In this document: positions 6,958 through 13,461 of the stretch, piece after piece
Numbering within the stretch: position 1 is the first letter of the stretch
Layout of the letters: each line of letters begins with the position of its first letter
IMG/VR virus record: IMGVR_UViG_3300023276_001682
Coordinates: 1-20,938 of that record
Source: a virus
Strand: one strand, 5' to 3'
DNA: 20,938 bases
Made by a program: the position numbers and the translations under genes
Notes under the pieces: model-generated
Told to the model about the DNA's origin: nothing
Database searches by the model: none
What the model saw: only the letters and a program-made list of their open reading frames with translations

Positions 6958-7026
6958 TTAGGTCGATTCAGTGGTTATTCTACTGACCTGATACAGAATG
7001 GCAATCAGGTTTCAAGATCGACCTAA
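6958..7026 (-). promoter_or_regulatory. Structured RNA element: three-way junction with complementary hairpin loops (riboswitch-like)
   Basis: Read on the minus strand. P1 is a perfect 10-bp helix (TTAGGTCGAT 7026-7017 with ATCGACCTAA 6967-6958). P2 is 7 bp (ACCTGAT 7010-7004 with ATCAGGT 6992-6986, 11-nt loop). P3 is CAGT/ACTG (6985-6982 with 6972-6969, 9-nt loop). The P2 loop contains ATTCT and the P3 loop AGAAT, an exact 5-bp kissing partner. P1 overlaps the mazG-like stop codon. Downstream, a second ATCGAC (6956-6951) could replace the P1 3' strand, and GACCTG (6943-6938), abutting the SD of the 56-aa gene, is complementary to CAGGTC (6990-6985) in P2/P3. It has the topology of purine-type riboswitches but not their core sequence; a protein operator is the alternative. 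Confidence 0.6.
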
Positions 7027-7538
7027 TCTCCTTGCGCGGCCTTGCGCTCCTCAATGGTTTCTCCTGCCGAGGTGATGACCTTTGCGGCCCGCCGCTTACG
7101 CAGCTTCTTGATGTTCTGCTGGCAGACGTCAGAAAGATCGTGACCAGAAACCTCTGCTGTCCCTGCTTGATACCACATACAGTCGCCCTGCTCGGACTTC
7201 ACCCGCGCCTTCACCTCATCGGTGAGTAAGGGAAGCGTAGGCAGGTCCATCTTGCCCTTGCGTGCGAGCTTCTTCAGACGCTCGACCTCCTTACAGGCCT
7301 CCACTGCCGTCTCCAAGGCATGGTAGATGTTCTTCATGTCTGCGGTGATGGTGTCAGGAGCCACCTGTTCCAGGTAGTAGTCGAGTAAGACCTCTACCAG
7401 CTCTCCAGCCTCGCCAAGAGCCCCCATAGCGCAATAGAGCGGACCGATCTCTGGGGGGAAGACGGCGGTCTTGAAGGCCTCCTTCTGGTAGGCGTCAAGT
7501 CCAACGATGCAACTGAGGGGAAGGGAATCTTCGGTCAT
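7023..7538 (-). CDS. MazG-like nucleotide pyrophosphohydrolase
   Basis: 171 residues from an ATG at 7538 with AGGAG upstream, 2 nt after the preceding stop; the longer frame upstream only overlaps the neighbour. The motifs are GALGEAGELVEVLLD (about residues 39-53, the ExxE metal site) and GDCMWYQAG (about 118) followed by NIKKLRKRR. This is the typical E..E / GDv.WY / N..KL..R arrangement of all-alpha MazG NTP pyrophosphatases. An insertion of about 55 residues between the two halves, rich in Lys and Glu, makes it longer than the compact phage forms. Such enzymes hydrolyse NTPs or dNTPs to monophosphates, or lower (p)ppGpp in infected cells. It belongs with thyX and dNMP kinase in the nucleotide block. 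Confidence 0.85.
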   Translation of the reverse strand: MTEDSLPLSCIVGLDAYQKEAFKTAVFPPEIGPLYCAMGALGEAGELVEVLLDYYLEQVAPDTITADMKNIYHALETAVEACKEVERLKKLARKGKMDLPTLPLLTDEVKARVKSEQGDCMWYQAGTAEVSGHDLSDVCQQNIKKLRKRRAAKVITSAGETIEERKAAQGD

Positions 7539-7540
7539 GA

Positions 7541-8275
7541 CTACTCCTGGTAGGTTACTCGGACCGCCAGGCGCGGGTCGTTGATCCACACCACATATTT
7601 TGAACCGGCGATCATCTTGGTTCCTTTTACCGGAAGCTCGAACGAGGGTGTAGCCATAAGCATTGAGCAGGGAAAATTGTCCCTCGACATCACCCAAGAC
7701 TGTTCGTTCTGGTAACCCCTCATACCGAAGACACGGCAGTTAGCGCCGACCTTGGCGCAGGCCCGCATGAGCTTACGCTCCATAGACTTGGAGCAGAAGA
7801 TTCTCAACTTTTCATCCGAGTCATAAGACCCGCTCTGGTCGAGCTCTACGAGTCGATCGATCGCGTTCAGTACATCGCCTGAGCAACTACCGACTGAGGT
7901 AGTGATGTTCCCTCCAGGGACTCCAAACCTATCCAGATCATCAGCATCACGGGCCGCAAATAGCGGCGCTTCATCAGTCCACAGAGGCTGACGAGGCAGC
8001 AAACCTGAAAATCCGAAGACCATTTCTCCGGTGAGGGAGTATGAGACGCCAGCGACCTCTTTAACGACGACCTTGGCCAGAACTTTAATGGTAGGCAGCG
8101 TGTCTGTTGAAGTCACGTCCGCTATGGCCCATTTGTGAATCGAGACGGTAAGAGACTGTTCGTCGCCAGTTGGCTCACCATGGGAAAAGAAGTTTGTAGT
8201 TGATGCAGGCGGCTTGGAGAATTGATTCTCCATTGCGCTCTCTAGGGCTTTTTGGATGTCACCATCCGACAGCAT
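7541..8275 (-). CDS. Unknown 244-aa protein, first gene of the minus-strand nucleotide block
   Basis: ATG with GGAG about 7 nt upstream. The N-terminal about 40 residues are low in hydrophobicity. The centre (ADVTSTDTLPTIKVLAKVVV, SYSLTGEMVFGFSGLL) is beta-rich, and a later region (LRIFCSKSMERKLMRAC, VFGMRGYQNEQSWVMS) is mixed alpha/beta with several Cys. No family or catalytic motif is recognised. There is no signal peptide or TM segment. The 2-nt gap to the MazG gene implies cotranscription. It diverges from the Ro60 gene across a 192-nt control region. Confidence 0.75.
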   Translation of the reverse strand: MLSDGDIQKALESAMENQFSKPPASTTNFFSHGEPTGDEQSLTVSIHKWAIADVTSTDTLPTIKVLAKVVVKEVAGVSYSLTGEMVFGFSGLLPRQPLWTDEAPLFAARDADDLDRFGVPGGNITTSVGSCSGDVLNAIDRLVELDQSGSYDSDEKLRIFCSKSMERKLMRACAKVGANCRVFGMRGYQNEQSWVMSRDNFPCSMLMATPSFELPVKGTKMIAGSKYVVWINDPRLAVRVTYQE

Positions 8276-8467
8276 CTGAGACTCCAGGTGTTGCTACTCA
8301 CGGCTCTACAAGAGCTTACAGTGAATCTGCCCGTCTATCCACAGCTTATCAACTAGCTCTCCATAGCGATTCAACACACGAAGGCCGATATGAGGCGACA
8401 TACGACATACGAACCTGGGTATGAAAGGGTGTGCAACGAGCAAAGGCTCGTAGAAAGAGGTGATCAC
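8276..8467. promoter_or_regulatory. Divergent intergenic region between the 244-aa gene (-) and Ro60 (+)
   Basis: 192 nt with no gene of its own. It holds a 5-bp hairpin GCTCT/AGAGC (8303-8315), a short direct repeat GACATAC GACATAC (about 8397-8410) and a 6-bp hairpin ACGAGC-AAAG-GCTCGT (8436-8451). The last stands directly in front of an almost perfect SD (AGAAAGAGGTGATCAC, 8452-8467). The hairpin next to so strong an SD could tune Ro60 translation. No convincing -35/-10 pair was found. Confidence 0.45.
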
Positions 8468-10225
8468 ATGGCTAACAAGAGACTTTTCACGTCCGCTCCT
8501 CCTGGCAAGGTAGCACCGTCCTCCGACACTACGAACGAGGCCGGTGGCAGGGCCTACGTACGTTCCGACAAGGGGATCCTGGCACAGTTCGCATCGACCG
8601 GGTGCTTGAACTCCACCTTCTACACCAAGGACGAAGATCAGCTGAAGCTGACTCTAGGCCTAGCAGGAAAGGTTGACTCCGAGTTCCTCGCAAGGGTCGC
8701 CATCTATTCTCGTGAGCAGGGCTTCATGAAGGACATGCCCGCTCTCCTGACCGCCATCCTATTCGGGCGTACCAAGGGCATTCGGTCCGAAGACGAACGG
8801 AACCCTACCCGTCTGGCCTTCAAGGCCGCATTCGGGCGGTGCATCGACAACGGCAAGATGCTGAAGAACTTCGTTCAGATCGTCCGCTCGGGCGTTGTGG
8901 GCCGCAAGTCTGTCGGCGCTACGGCGCTCAAGAAGCTGATCCAGAAGTGGTTCGACGGTCACACCGACGACCAGCTGGTCTGGAACTCCATCGGTAACGA
9001 TCCGTCGCTGGGCGACGTCATCCGGTTGGCTCGGGTTAACCCTCGGACCCCGGCACGTCGGGCTCTGTTCAAGTGGATCACCGGACTCGATGTCGGAGAG
9101 AAGGACCACAAGTTCGGCTACAACGCTGATGCTCTGCCTCAGCTTGTGAAGGACTACGAGGCGTGGAAGAGCTCTACCAAGGGTGCTCGCCCAGGCAAGC
9201 CGCCTAGGGTTCCATTCCAGATGCTGACCTCTCTCGATCTGTCGAACGGTGACTGGGAACAGATCGCCAAGGACGCTTCGTGGACTCAGACTCGCATGAA
9301 CTTGAACACGTTCCTCCGGCACGGGGTCTTCTCCAAGCCGAAGAACATCAAGTTGATTGCGGACCGCATCAAGAACAGGGAACTGATCAAGAAGGCCAAG
9401 GTCTTCCCATACCAGCTCTACACGGCCTACAACTACACGGCACGCCAGGTTGGAATGCCTCCGAAGGTGTCGATGGCCCTCCAGCAGGCGCTAGACATCT
9501 CTCTAGAGAACATTCCAGCCATTGATGGTCACGTGGTCTTGGCCCCGGACTTGTCCGGGTCCATGGGCGCGGCTGTAACGGGAAACCGGGACAACAGCGC
9601 GACCGGTACGGGCGCACAGGCTCGTCGTGGCCACGCCCGTGGCGCGACCACTGTTGTGTCGTGTCGTGAGGTTGCGGCCCTTGTGACCGCAGCTTTCCTG
9701 CGGAAGATGCCTGAGACCACGATCCTGCCGTTCAGTGATCACGTTGACATCGTTCAACTGAACCCTCTGGACTCGGTGGCGACCAACGCCCAGCGTCTAT
9801 CTCGCCTGCCTTCGGGCGGAACGGACTGTTCGCTGCCGCTGCGGCACTTGAACACCAACAGGATTGCAGCTGACCTGGTCATCTACGTCTCGGACTACGA
9901 GTCGTGGCTGAACCAGGACGGGCAGAACGTGCATCGCTACGGTTGGGGTGCTCGCGACCTCAACATGGCTTCGGGCATGATGACCGAGTGGAACCTGTTC
10001 AAGTCTCGCAACCCGAAGGCGCGTCTTGTCTGCGTTGACCTGTGCCCGAACCCCACGGGTCAGGTGATCGTGCAGGACGACATCTTGTCGATTGGTGGGT
10101 GGAGTGACGCCTGCTTCAAGTTAATCGCCGACTTCGCCCGCAACGGGAACGACGGTGAGCAATGGGTCAAGCGCATCGAAGCGCAGCCCCTCTACGAGGG
10201 TGTGACCCCACGGGTAGCCCCGTAG
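8468..10225 (+). CDS. rsr: Ro60 / Rsr-like RNA-binding protein (TROVE + von Willebrand A domains)
   Basis: 585 residues from the ATG at 8468, chosen because an SD nearly identical to the 16S complement (AGAGGTGATC) precedes it. Residues about 30-330 are the TROVE HEAT-repeat ring (LAQFASTGCLNSTFYT, LARVAIYSREQGFMKDMPAL, ALFKWITGLDVG). Residues about 355-560 form a VWA domain with a complete MIDAS: DLSGSM at 361-366, the Thr of GGTDCS at about 452 and the Asp of YVSDYESW at about 476. A Gly/Arg-rich insertion (about 370-395) follows DLSGSM. Bacterial Ro proteins bind Y RNAs and misfolded RNA and can tether PNPase. A tRNA-like element lies about 500 bp downstream. It is followed by a strong hairpin and probably expressed on its own. 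Confidence 0.95.
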   Translation: MANKRLFTSAPPGKVAPSSDTTNEAGGRAYVRSDKGILAQFASTGCLNSTFYTKDEDQLKLTLGLAGKVDSEFLARVAIYSREQGFMKDMPALLTAILFGRTKGIRSEDERNPTRLAFKAAFGRCIDNGKMLKNFVQIVRSGVVGRKSVGATALKKLIQKWFDGHTDDQLVWNSIGNDPSLGDVIRLARVNPRTPARRALFKWITGLDVGEKDHKFGYNADALPQLVKDYEAWKSSTKGARPGKPPRVPFQMLTSLDLSNGDWEQIAKDASWTQTRMNLNTFLRHGVFSKPKNIKLIADRIKNRELIKKAKVFPYQLYTAYNYTARQVGMPPKVSMALQQALDISLENIPAIDGHVVLAPDLSGSMGAAVTGNRDNSATGTGAQARRGHARGATTVVSCREVAALVTAAFLRKMPETTILPFSDHVDIVQLNPLDSVATNAQRLSRLPSGGTDCSLPLRHLNTNRIAADLVIYVSDYESWLNQDGQNVHRYGWGARDLNMASGMMTEWNLFKSRNPKARLVCVDLCPNPTGQVIVQDDILSIGGWSDACFKLIADFARNGNDGEQWVKRIEAQPLYEGVTPRVAP

Positions 10226-10230
10226 TCATT

Positions 10231-10270
10231 CTGGAACAGCCCCGGCCGGAAACGGTCGGGGCTGTTCTGG
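10231..10270 (+). terminator. GAAA-tetraloop hairpin after Ro60
   Basis: A 15-bp stem (10234-10248 with 10253-10267; one G-U) is capped by GAAA and extendable by three weaker pairs to 10231-10270. It starts a few nt after the Ro60 stop. There is no following T-run, so termination may be factor-assisted or the hairpin may protect the Ro60 mRNA 3' end. It runs straight into the -10 box TGGTATAAA of the next gene. Confidence 0.7.
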
Positions 10271-10276
10271 TATAAA
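10268..10276 (+). promoter_or_regulatory. Extended -10 promoter (TGGTATAAA) for the 113-aa gene
   Basis: TGn-TATAAA ends 6 nt before the GTG start at 10283, so transcription would start at or next to the start codon, giving a leaderless mRNA. No -35 hexamer is visible because the upstream DNA is the hairpin. The 9-mer GGTATAAAC also precedes genes at 15511(-) and 17790(-). Confidence 0.45.
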
Positions 10277-10282
10277 CGGAGA

Positions 10283-10624
10283 GTGACCAAGGGCGAGTTC
10301 ATAGAGATGTTGACGATCATGATCACGAGATCGACTGACGGTGTGCTCGCCGCCCGTTGCAAAGAGGACGTTGGGGCTGAGGACGCCGACGCCTGGGCGT
10401 CTCTGCTTGTGTCCATCCACGGGAAGCTCTACGTCGATGACAGCGATGATGATCCGACCAGAGAGGGCGGCGTAACCAGCACGCCGATGTACGGGGTAGA
10501 CGAGATCGACACCTGGCCACCGGGTCTCTTCGAGAAGCTCTCCGGCTACATCTGGTGGATCGATCCGGAGGATGAAATCAACATCCTTGACGTCCTCGCG
10601 GCGCAGGAGGGTATAAGAAAGTAA
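10283..10624 (+). CDS. Unknown acidic 113-aa protein downstream of Ro60
   Basis: GTG start; GGAG is only 1 nt away, so a leaderless start from TATAAA (10271-10276) fits better. The N-terminal half is helical (GEFIEMLTIMITRSTDGVLAA), then comes an acidic stretch (YVDDSDDDPT) and an aromatic segment (GLFEKLSGYIWWIDPEDEIN). No family is recognised, and there is no signal peptide or TM helix. It is on the same strand as Ro60 but separated from it by a hairpin, so coexpression is not certain. It ends with a GGTATAAG box that could drive the noncoding region beyond. Confidence 0.65.
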   Translation: MTKGEFIEMLTIMITRSTDGVLAARCKEDVGAEDADAWASLLVSIHGKLYVDDSDDDPTREGGVTSTPMYGVDEIDTWPPGLFEKLSGYIWWIDPEDEINILDVLAAQEGIRK

Positions 10625-10700
10625 CAAAGGTCGAATGTCGTTGGGTCTACCTCATGCACAAAAAGTGACTCAGCACCTTTTGGTCGACCGATAAAAATAA

Positions 10701-10837
10701 GCAGCTGAATGTTTTTGAGGAGTACATCCAAACCAAACCATTGGACGTGGCCTAATTGGTAAGGCGCCAGGTTGATAGCCTGGAGATGTGGATTCGAGTT
10801 CCACCGTTAAATTCTCTTCAGAGTTTTGGTCAGCTGC
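10701..10837 (+). ncRNA. Candidate Y-type RNA: extended helix enclosing a tRNA-like cloverleaf, downstream of Ro60
   Basis: Two helices flank the cloverleaf: GCAGCTGA (10701-10708) with TCAGCTGC (10830-10837), 8 perfect bp, and TGAGGAG (10716-10722) with CTCTTCA (10814-10820), 7 bp with one G-U. A further pairing, GTCGACCG (10683-10690) with CGGTCGAC (10949-10956), could close a larger domain. The region 10625-11007 has no protein gene of appreciable length, and a GGTATAAG box at 10613 could start it. Bacterial Y RNAs of the YrlA type combine a Ro-binding stem with a tRNA-mimicking module and often lie near rsr. The Ro-binding consensus was not matched here, so this is a candidate only; a pre-tRNA with pairing flanks is the alternative. 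Confidence 0.4.
10741..10812 (+). tRNA. tRNA-Ile(GAT) or tRNA-like module with a weak acceptor stem
   Basis: D-stem GCCT/AGGC with loop AATTGGTA, anticodon stem CCAGG/CCTGG with loop TTGATAG (anticodon GAT), 4-nt variable region AGAT, and T-stem GTGGA/TCCAC with loop TTCGAGT. T8-A14, A15-T48, G18G19 and the T54-A58 loop are all preserved. The acceptor (10741-10747 with 10805-10811) has a G-A mismatch at 3-70 and G-T at 4-69, begins T-A and T-A, and the discriminator is T rather than the A expected for isoleucine; CCA is not encoded. The fold is certain, but aminoacylation is doubtful, which is why a tRNA-mimic role is considered. Confidence 0.7.
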
Positions 10838-11007
10838 GCCTAGCGTTCTGCAGAATGCCCACGCAGGGGCTTTGTATCTGTGACGAAGCATTACTACATC
10901 CTGGAAATGATGGCAGGACTGTGAAGCCCAAGGATCAGGCTCACTAGACGGTCGACTAGGTCATCACTGCTGGTAAAATAGCTGCATGACAGAGGCCATG
11001 CAGCACC
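10813..11007. other. Noncoding stretch after the tRNA-like gene
   Basis: Together with 10625-10740 this makes a 380-nt interval with only a 9-codon frame (10986-11015). Foldable parts here are the palindrome TTCTGCAGAA (about 10846-10855) inside CTGCG/CGCAG (10834-10838 with 10862-10866) and GGGCTT/AAGCCC (about 10867-10872 with 10925-10930). Before the tRNA, 10626-10680 can fold as AAAGGT...ACCTTT with an inner CAC-AAAAA-GTG hairpin. No second tRNA was found. Confidence 0.5.
10971..10979 (+). promoter_or_regulatory. Extended -10 promoter (TGGTAAAAT) before the small basic ORF
   Basis: TGG-TAAAAT followed after 6 nt by an ATG (10986) that opens a 9-codon frame, MTEAMQHLE. Its TAA overlaps the TTG start at 11008 of the basic ORF. 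This looks like a leaderless mini-frame coupled to the next start. No -35 is visible. Confidence 0.4.
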
Positions 11008-11193
11008 TTGAGTAAGACGTCGCGTAAGCGACGGCGACAAGGGCGCAAGCGCAAGCAAGAACGCGAAGCTAGCCGGGATGCCCGACAGCTGGCGCGTATC
11101 GAGAGTGCTCGCGCTATTCAGAACCTTGGCTGGTTCATCAACAAACTAGACGTCGAACTACTGCTGCCCAGATCCAGGGTTCAGTGTCCGTAG
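11008..11193 (+). CDS. Small highly basic protein (61 aa), unknown
   Basis: TTG start overlapping the end of a 9-codon upstream frame. The first 30 residues are very basic (MSKTSRKRRRQGRKRKQERE), then a helix (ARQLARIESARAIQNLGWFI). Its N-terminus resembles that of the 380-aa protein starting at 17837 (SKSNKRRDKKKKARERR), suggesting a shared nucleic-acid-binding tag. It ends inside the convergent HD gene (36-bp overlap). It lacks an SD of its own, so the call is tentative. Confidence 0.45.
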   Translation: MSKTSRKRRRQGRKRKQEREASRDARQLARIESARAIQNLGWFINKLDVELLLPRSRVQCP

Positions 11194-12285
11194 TGGAGTC
11201 CGATAGTCAGGCTGCGCCTGCTGGTCTGCTGCCCACGTCTCAAGGTAGCGTCTCCCGACTTCCAAGTTCACCGGAAGCTGCTTCACGGCACGAATCAGTT
11301 TCGGATTGAACTTGTGCAGATCGGGCAGGGCCGAGAGACGATCTGTGATCCGCTGCTGAATGGCAGCGTGCTGGGCTTCAATCTCTGCATCAGAGTCAGC
11401 CTTGATCCTGATGTTGGTCTTCGCCATCGAGTCGCCCATGAAGAGCAGGCCCATCTCCAGAGCCATGTCAGGGTGCGCTTGCATTTGCTCGCGAGCTAGG
11501 TCAGCAAAGGCTGGAGACCTAGGGAACTCCATGTTGTATTTCCCCATCGCCTTCGCCTTGCTGCGAAGGATTCCGAGTTGGAAATGGAGCTCGGCAGCCT
11601 TAGCGATGTATTCGACGTGGTTGTCGGTCAGGTTGTAGTCCCGCTTCAGCGCCTCAGCAAACGCTGGATCGCGGATAAGCTCACCGGACTTACGCTCGTG
11701 GTCAGTGAATGTGGCCTTGTAGGAGCCGTCTGGTTCGTCCTCGAATGTGCGGTGCGTGAACTTACCTAGATCGTGGAGAGCTACGGCCGCACGTAGGAGA
11801 TCCCTCTTCGGCTGACCATCAATCTCCTGGTCGAGGTGTTTGTCGACCTGATCCTTCAGGCCCCACTTCTGGAGGAGCTGATTGACGTCCTTGTCGTGGG
11901 CCAGGCCAAACATCTTGGTGTGGGTGATGACGCCCCACTGATGCCAGTTAGGAGAGTGCTCTGCCGGACTGTCCGGATTGGCGAGGTAGGCCGTGTTCCG
12001 TGGGTTCTCGGCGTCTACGTGCTGGGCCATCATGCTCTGAGCGAACTCAGGTAGGCGCTTGAACAAGTCGCGAGAGAAGTGCTCTTTGGGGTGGCGCGGA
12101 CCACCAGCGCCCTCATACCCAGCTTTGTAGGCCTCTGAATCCGAGGCGCCTTCCGCGTTGAACGGGCGTCCTCGCTTCGAGTGATGGTAGCCCAGGTCCC
12201 AGGACATGTCCGTCGGGGACTTAGCCTCCAACATGACAAGTGATGTCCGATTCAGGATCAGGTTCAGAGCGCTACGTCTGGTCAT
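11158..12285 (-). CDS. HD-domain phosphohydrolase
   Basis: 375 residues. The HD signature is complete in order: H122 or H130 (VITHTKMFGLAH), H171-D172 in AAVALHDLGKF, and H196 in TDHERKSGELI. This metal site resembles the HD domains of phosphohydrolases and of tRNA nucleotidyltransferases. There is no nucleotidyltransferase domain, so the reaction (nucleotidase, cyclic phosphodiesterase or (p)ppGpp hydrolase) cannot be chosen. The N-terminal 60 residues contain GYHHSKRGRPF and GYEGAGG, unassigned. There is no SD before the ATG, but TGC-TATAGT ends 5 nt upstream, so a leaderless message is likely. The 3' end overlaps the small basic ORF. Confidence 0.85.
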   Translation of the reverse strand: MTRRSALNLILNRTSLVMLEAKSPTDMSWDLGYHHSKRGRPFNAEGASDSEAYKAGYEGAGGPRHPKEHFSRDLFKRLPEFAQSMMAQHVDAENPRNTAYLANPDSPAEHSPNWHQWGVITHTKMFGLAHDKDVNQLLQKWGLKDQVDKHLDQEIDGQPKRDLLRAAVALHDLGKFTHRTFEDEPDGSYKATFTDHERKSGELIRDPAFAEALKRDYNLTDNHVEYIAKAAELHFQLGILRSKAKAMGKYNMEFPRSPAFADLAREQMQAHPDMALEMGLLFMGDSMAKTNIRIKADSDAEIEAQHAAIQQRITDRLSALPDLHKFNPKLIRAVKQLPVNLEVGRRYLETWAADQQAQPDYRTPLRTLNPGSGQQ

Positions 12286-12290
12286 ACCAG

Positions 12291-12299
12291 ACTATAGCA
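12291..12299 (-). promoter_or_regulatory. Extended -10 promoter (TGCTATAGT) for the HD gene
   Basis: On the minus strand TGC-TATAGT ends 5 nt before the ATG at 12285, which has no SD. It lies in the 15-nt gap after the HAD gene. The arrangement mirrors the other -10-to-start-codon junctions in this window and suggests leaderless transcription. Confidence 0.45.
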
Positions 12300-12300
12300 C

Positions 12301-12867
12301 TCAGCTCAGTCCAATCACATCCAGAGCATCAATCCACTGCTGGAGCGCCTTTACTGGGCGCTCCTTGAAGCGACCATTCCACGGGGCTGGAAAAAGGAAG
12401 CCGTGGCCACCAACTCCCTTGAATCCCTCGATGTTGAAGGTCCGGTCATCTACCAGGCAATGTCGCGGGCTGGCGCAAAACTGCTTTGCAGGACCTACCA
12501 GGAAGCGGCGCCGGAACTGAGGTAGGTGCTCACGAATCCAGTCCATTTTCCCATCAATACAGCCATCCGTGCGGATAGGGCTGGTCAGCAGGCAAATGTT
12601 GCCCTCCCCAAACTTCCTGGAGAGAATCTCGACCACCTTGTGACAGTGGTCAAGGGGCTTCAGATTGCGCCAATAGTCTCGCCCCATCGGCTCCCAAAGG
12701 GCTGGAGCGGTCATGCCGAAGATGGGTTCGATCTCCCAGGGTTTCTGGGAGACCTGGTTCTTGGGGTCGTGAGGGTGTCCGTCGTAGGTCTTGTTGTGGA
12801 GCCTACAAGCCCCTCCCAAGAAGTCAACCAGCACTCCATCAAGGTCGAGGAGGATTCTATCGATCAT
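12301..12867 (-). CDS. HAD-superfamily hydrolase, 5'(3')-deoxyribonucleotidase-like
   Basis: 188 residues, ATG with AGGAG at good spacing. HAD motif I is LLDLDGVLVDF (residues 6-16; nucleophile and acid Asp), motif II is CLLTSP (about 93-98), a Lys precedes CLVDDRTFN (about 137-145), and DD is motif IV. The cap region with PALWEPMGRDYWRNLKPLD fits the NT5C deoxyribonucleotidase type, which dephosphorylates dNMPs; phosphopeptide phosphatases of the same fold remain possible. It would complement dNMP kinase, ThyX and MazG in nucleotide balance. It is cotranscribed with, or lies just upstream of, the HD gene. Confidence 0.85.
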   Translation of the reverse strand: MIDRILLDLDGVLVDFLGGACRLHNKTYDGHPHDPKNQVSQKPWEIEPIFGMTAPALWEPMGRDYWRNLKPLDHCHKVVEILSRKFGEGNICLLTSPIRTDGCIDGKMDWIREHLPQFRRRFLVGPAKQFCASPRHCLVDDRTFNIEGFKGVGGHGFLFPAPWNGRFKERPVKALQQWIDALDVIGLS

Positions 12868-12925
12868 ACGCGTCTCCTGCTTCAGGGGCTTAGTTTACCC
12901 GTTTCCGCAGGATATCGCTACTTCT

Positions 12926-13276
12926 TTAGAAAGCGCGACTTCGATGACCAGGCTTGCTGTGGTCGTGGTTAGGGTTGGTGCAGACCTTCGGCTGAAGCTC
13001 ATTCCCAAACGGTAACAGGAACTCGTTGAGGTCTTTCAACTCAGCTGGCGTGACGCCTTCCGCCATCTTGAGGATCTGAGCATTTAGCTCCAACTGCATA
13101 AGGAACATCTCCTTAATCATCCCGACTCTAGTCAGGGCTTTAGGCTTCTCTGAAGCCTTGGGCGCTACAACAGCCTCCCCCTTCTGCGCCTTTCCCCCTT
13201 TGAGAGGATTGTGGTCGGGCTGCGCCGCAAGGCAGCCCCCTAGGCAAATCACCATGGACAACAGCACTGCACGCAT
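12926..13276 (-). CDS. Predicted lipoprotein, 116 aa
   Basis: ATG with AGGAG 7 nt upstream. The N-terminus MRAVLLSMVICLGGCLA is a short signal peptide with lipobox LGGC (Cys15). After it comes a Lys/Pro/Ala-rich linker (LKGGKAQKGEAVVAPKASEK), a helical part (GMIKEMFLMQLELNAQILKM) and a His/Asn-rich tail (NPNHDHSKPGHRSRAF). Membrane anchoring on the outer face of the cytoplasmic membrane (or in the outer membrane of a Gram-negative host) is expected. Phage lipoproteins often act in superinfection exclusion or lysis; neither is shown here. A 39-aa membrane peptide is encoded just upstream. Confidence 0.8.
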   Translation of the reverse strand: MRAVLLSMVICLGGCLAAQPDHNPLKGGKAQKGEAVVAPKASEKPKALTRVGMIKEMFLMQLELNAQILKMAEGVTPAELKDLNEFLLPFGNELQPKVCTNPNHDHSKPGHRSRAF

Positions 13277-13341
13277 TTTCTTGCTCCTTCACGTTCCCAG
13301 TGCAGTTTATTGGGTCAGGAGAGCTTAATGATGCGCTTTGT

Positions 13342-13461
13342 CTACTTGAAGAGGCCGATCTTGATGACAGCAAGAAGTAGGCACCCGGCCATTAGGCTTC
13401 CCCAGCAGAGGACCTCTACAAGGCATGACATAAAGGTTCGCGGCTGATCGTGTTCTCGCAT
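13342..13461 (-). CDS. Small single-span membrane peptide, 39 aa
   Basis: ATG at 13461 with GAGG 5 nt upstream. The sequence begins MREHDQPRTF, followed by a hydrophobic segment of about 25 residues (SCLVEVLCWGSLMAGCLLL, then AVIKIGLF) and a final Lys. One transmembrane helix is clear. It is 65 nt upstream of the lipoprotein gene on the same strand, so the two may be partners at the membrane. Tiny phage membrane proteins include lysis, antiholin and exclusion factors; no specific family is recognised. Confidence 0.55.
   Translation of the reverse strand: MREHDQPRTFMSCLVEVLCWGSLMAGCLLLAVIKIGLFK

Noticed and set aside
7539-7697. 53-residue N-terminal extension of the MazG-like frame
   Set aside because: It overlaps the upstream gene out of frame; the internal ATG at 7538 has AGGAG and follows the preceding stop by 2 nt.
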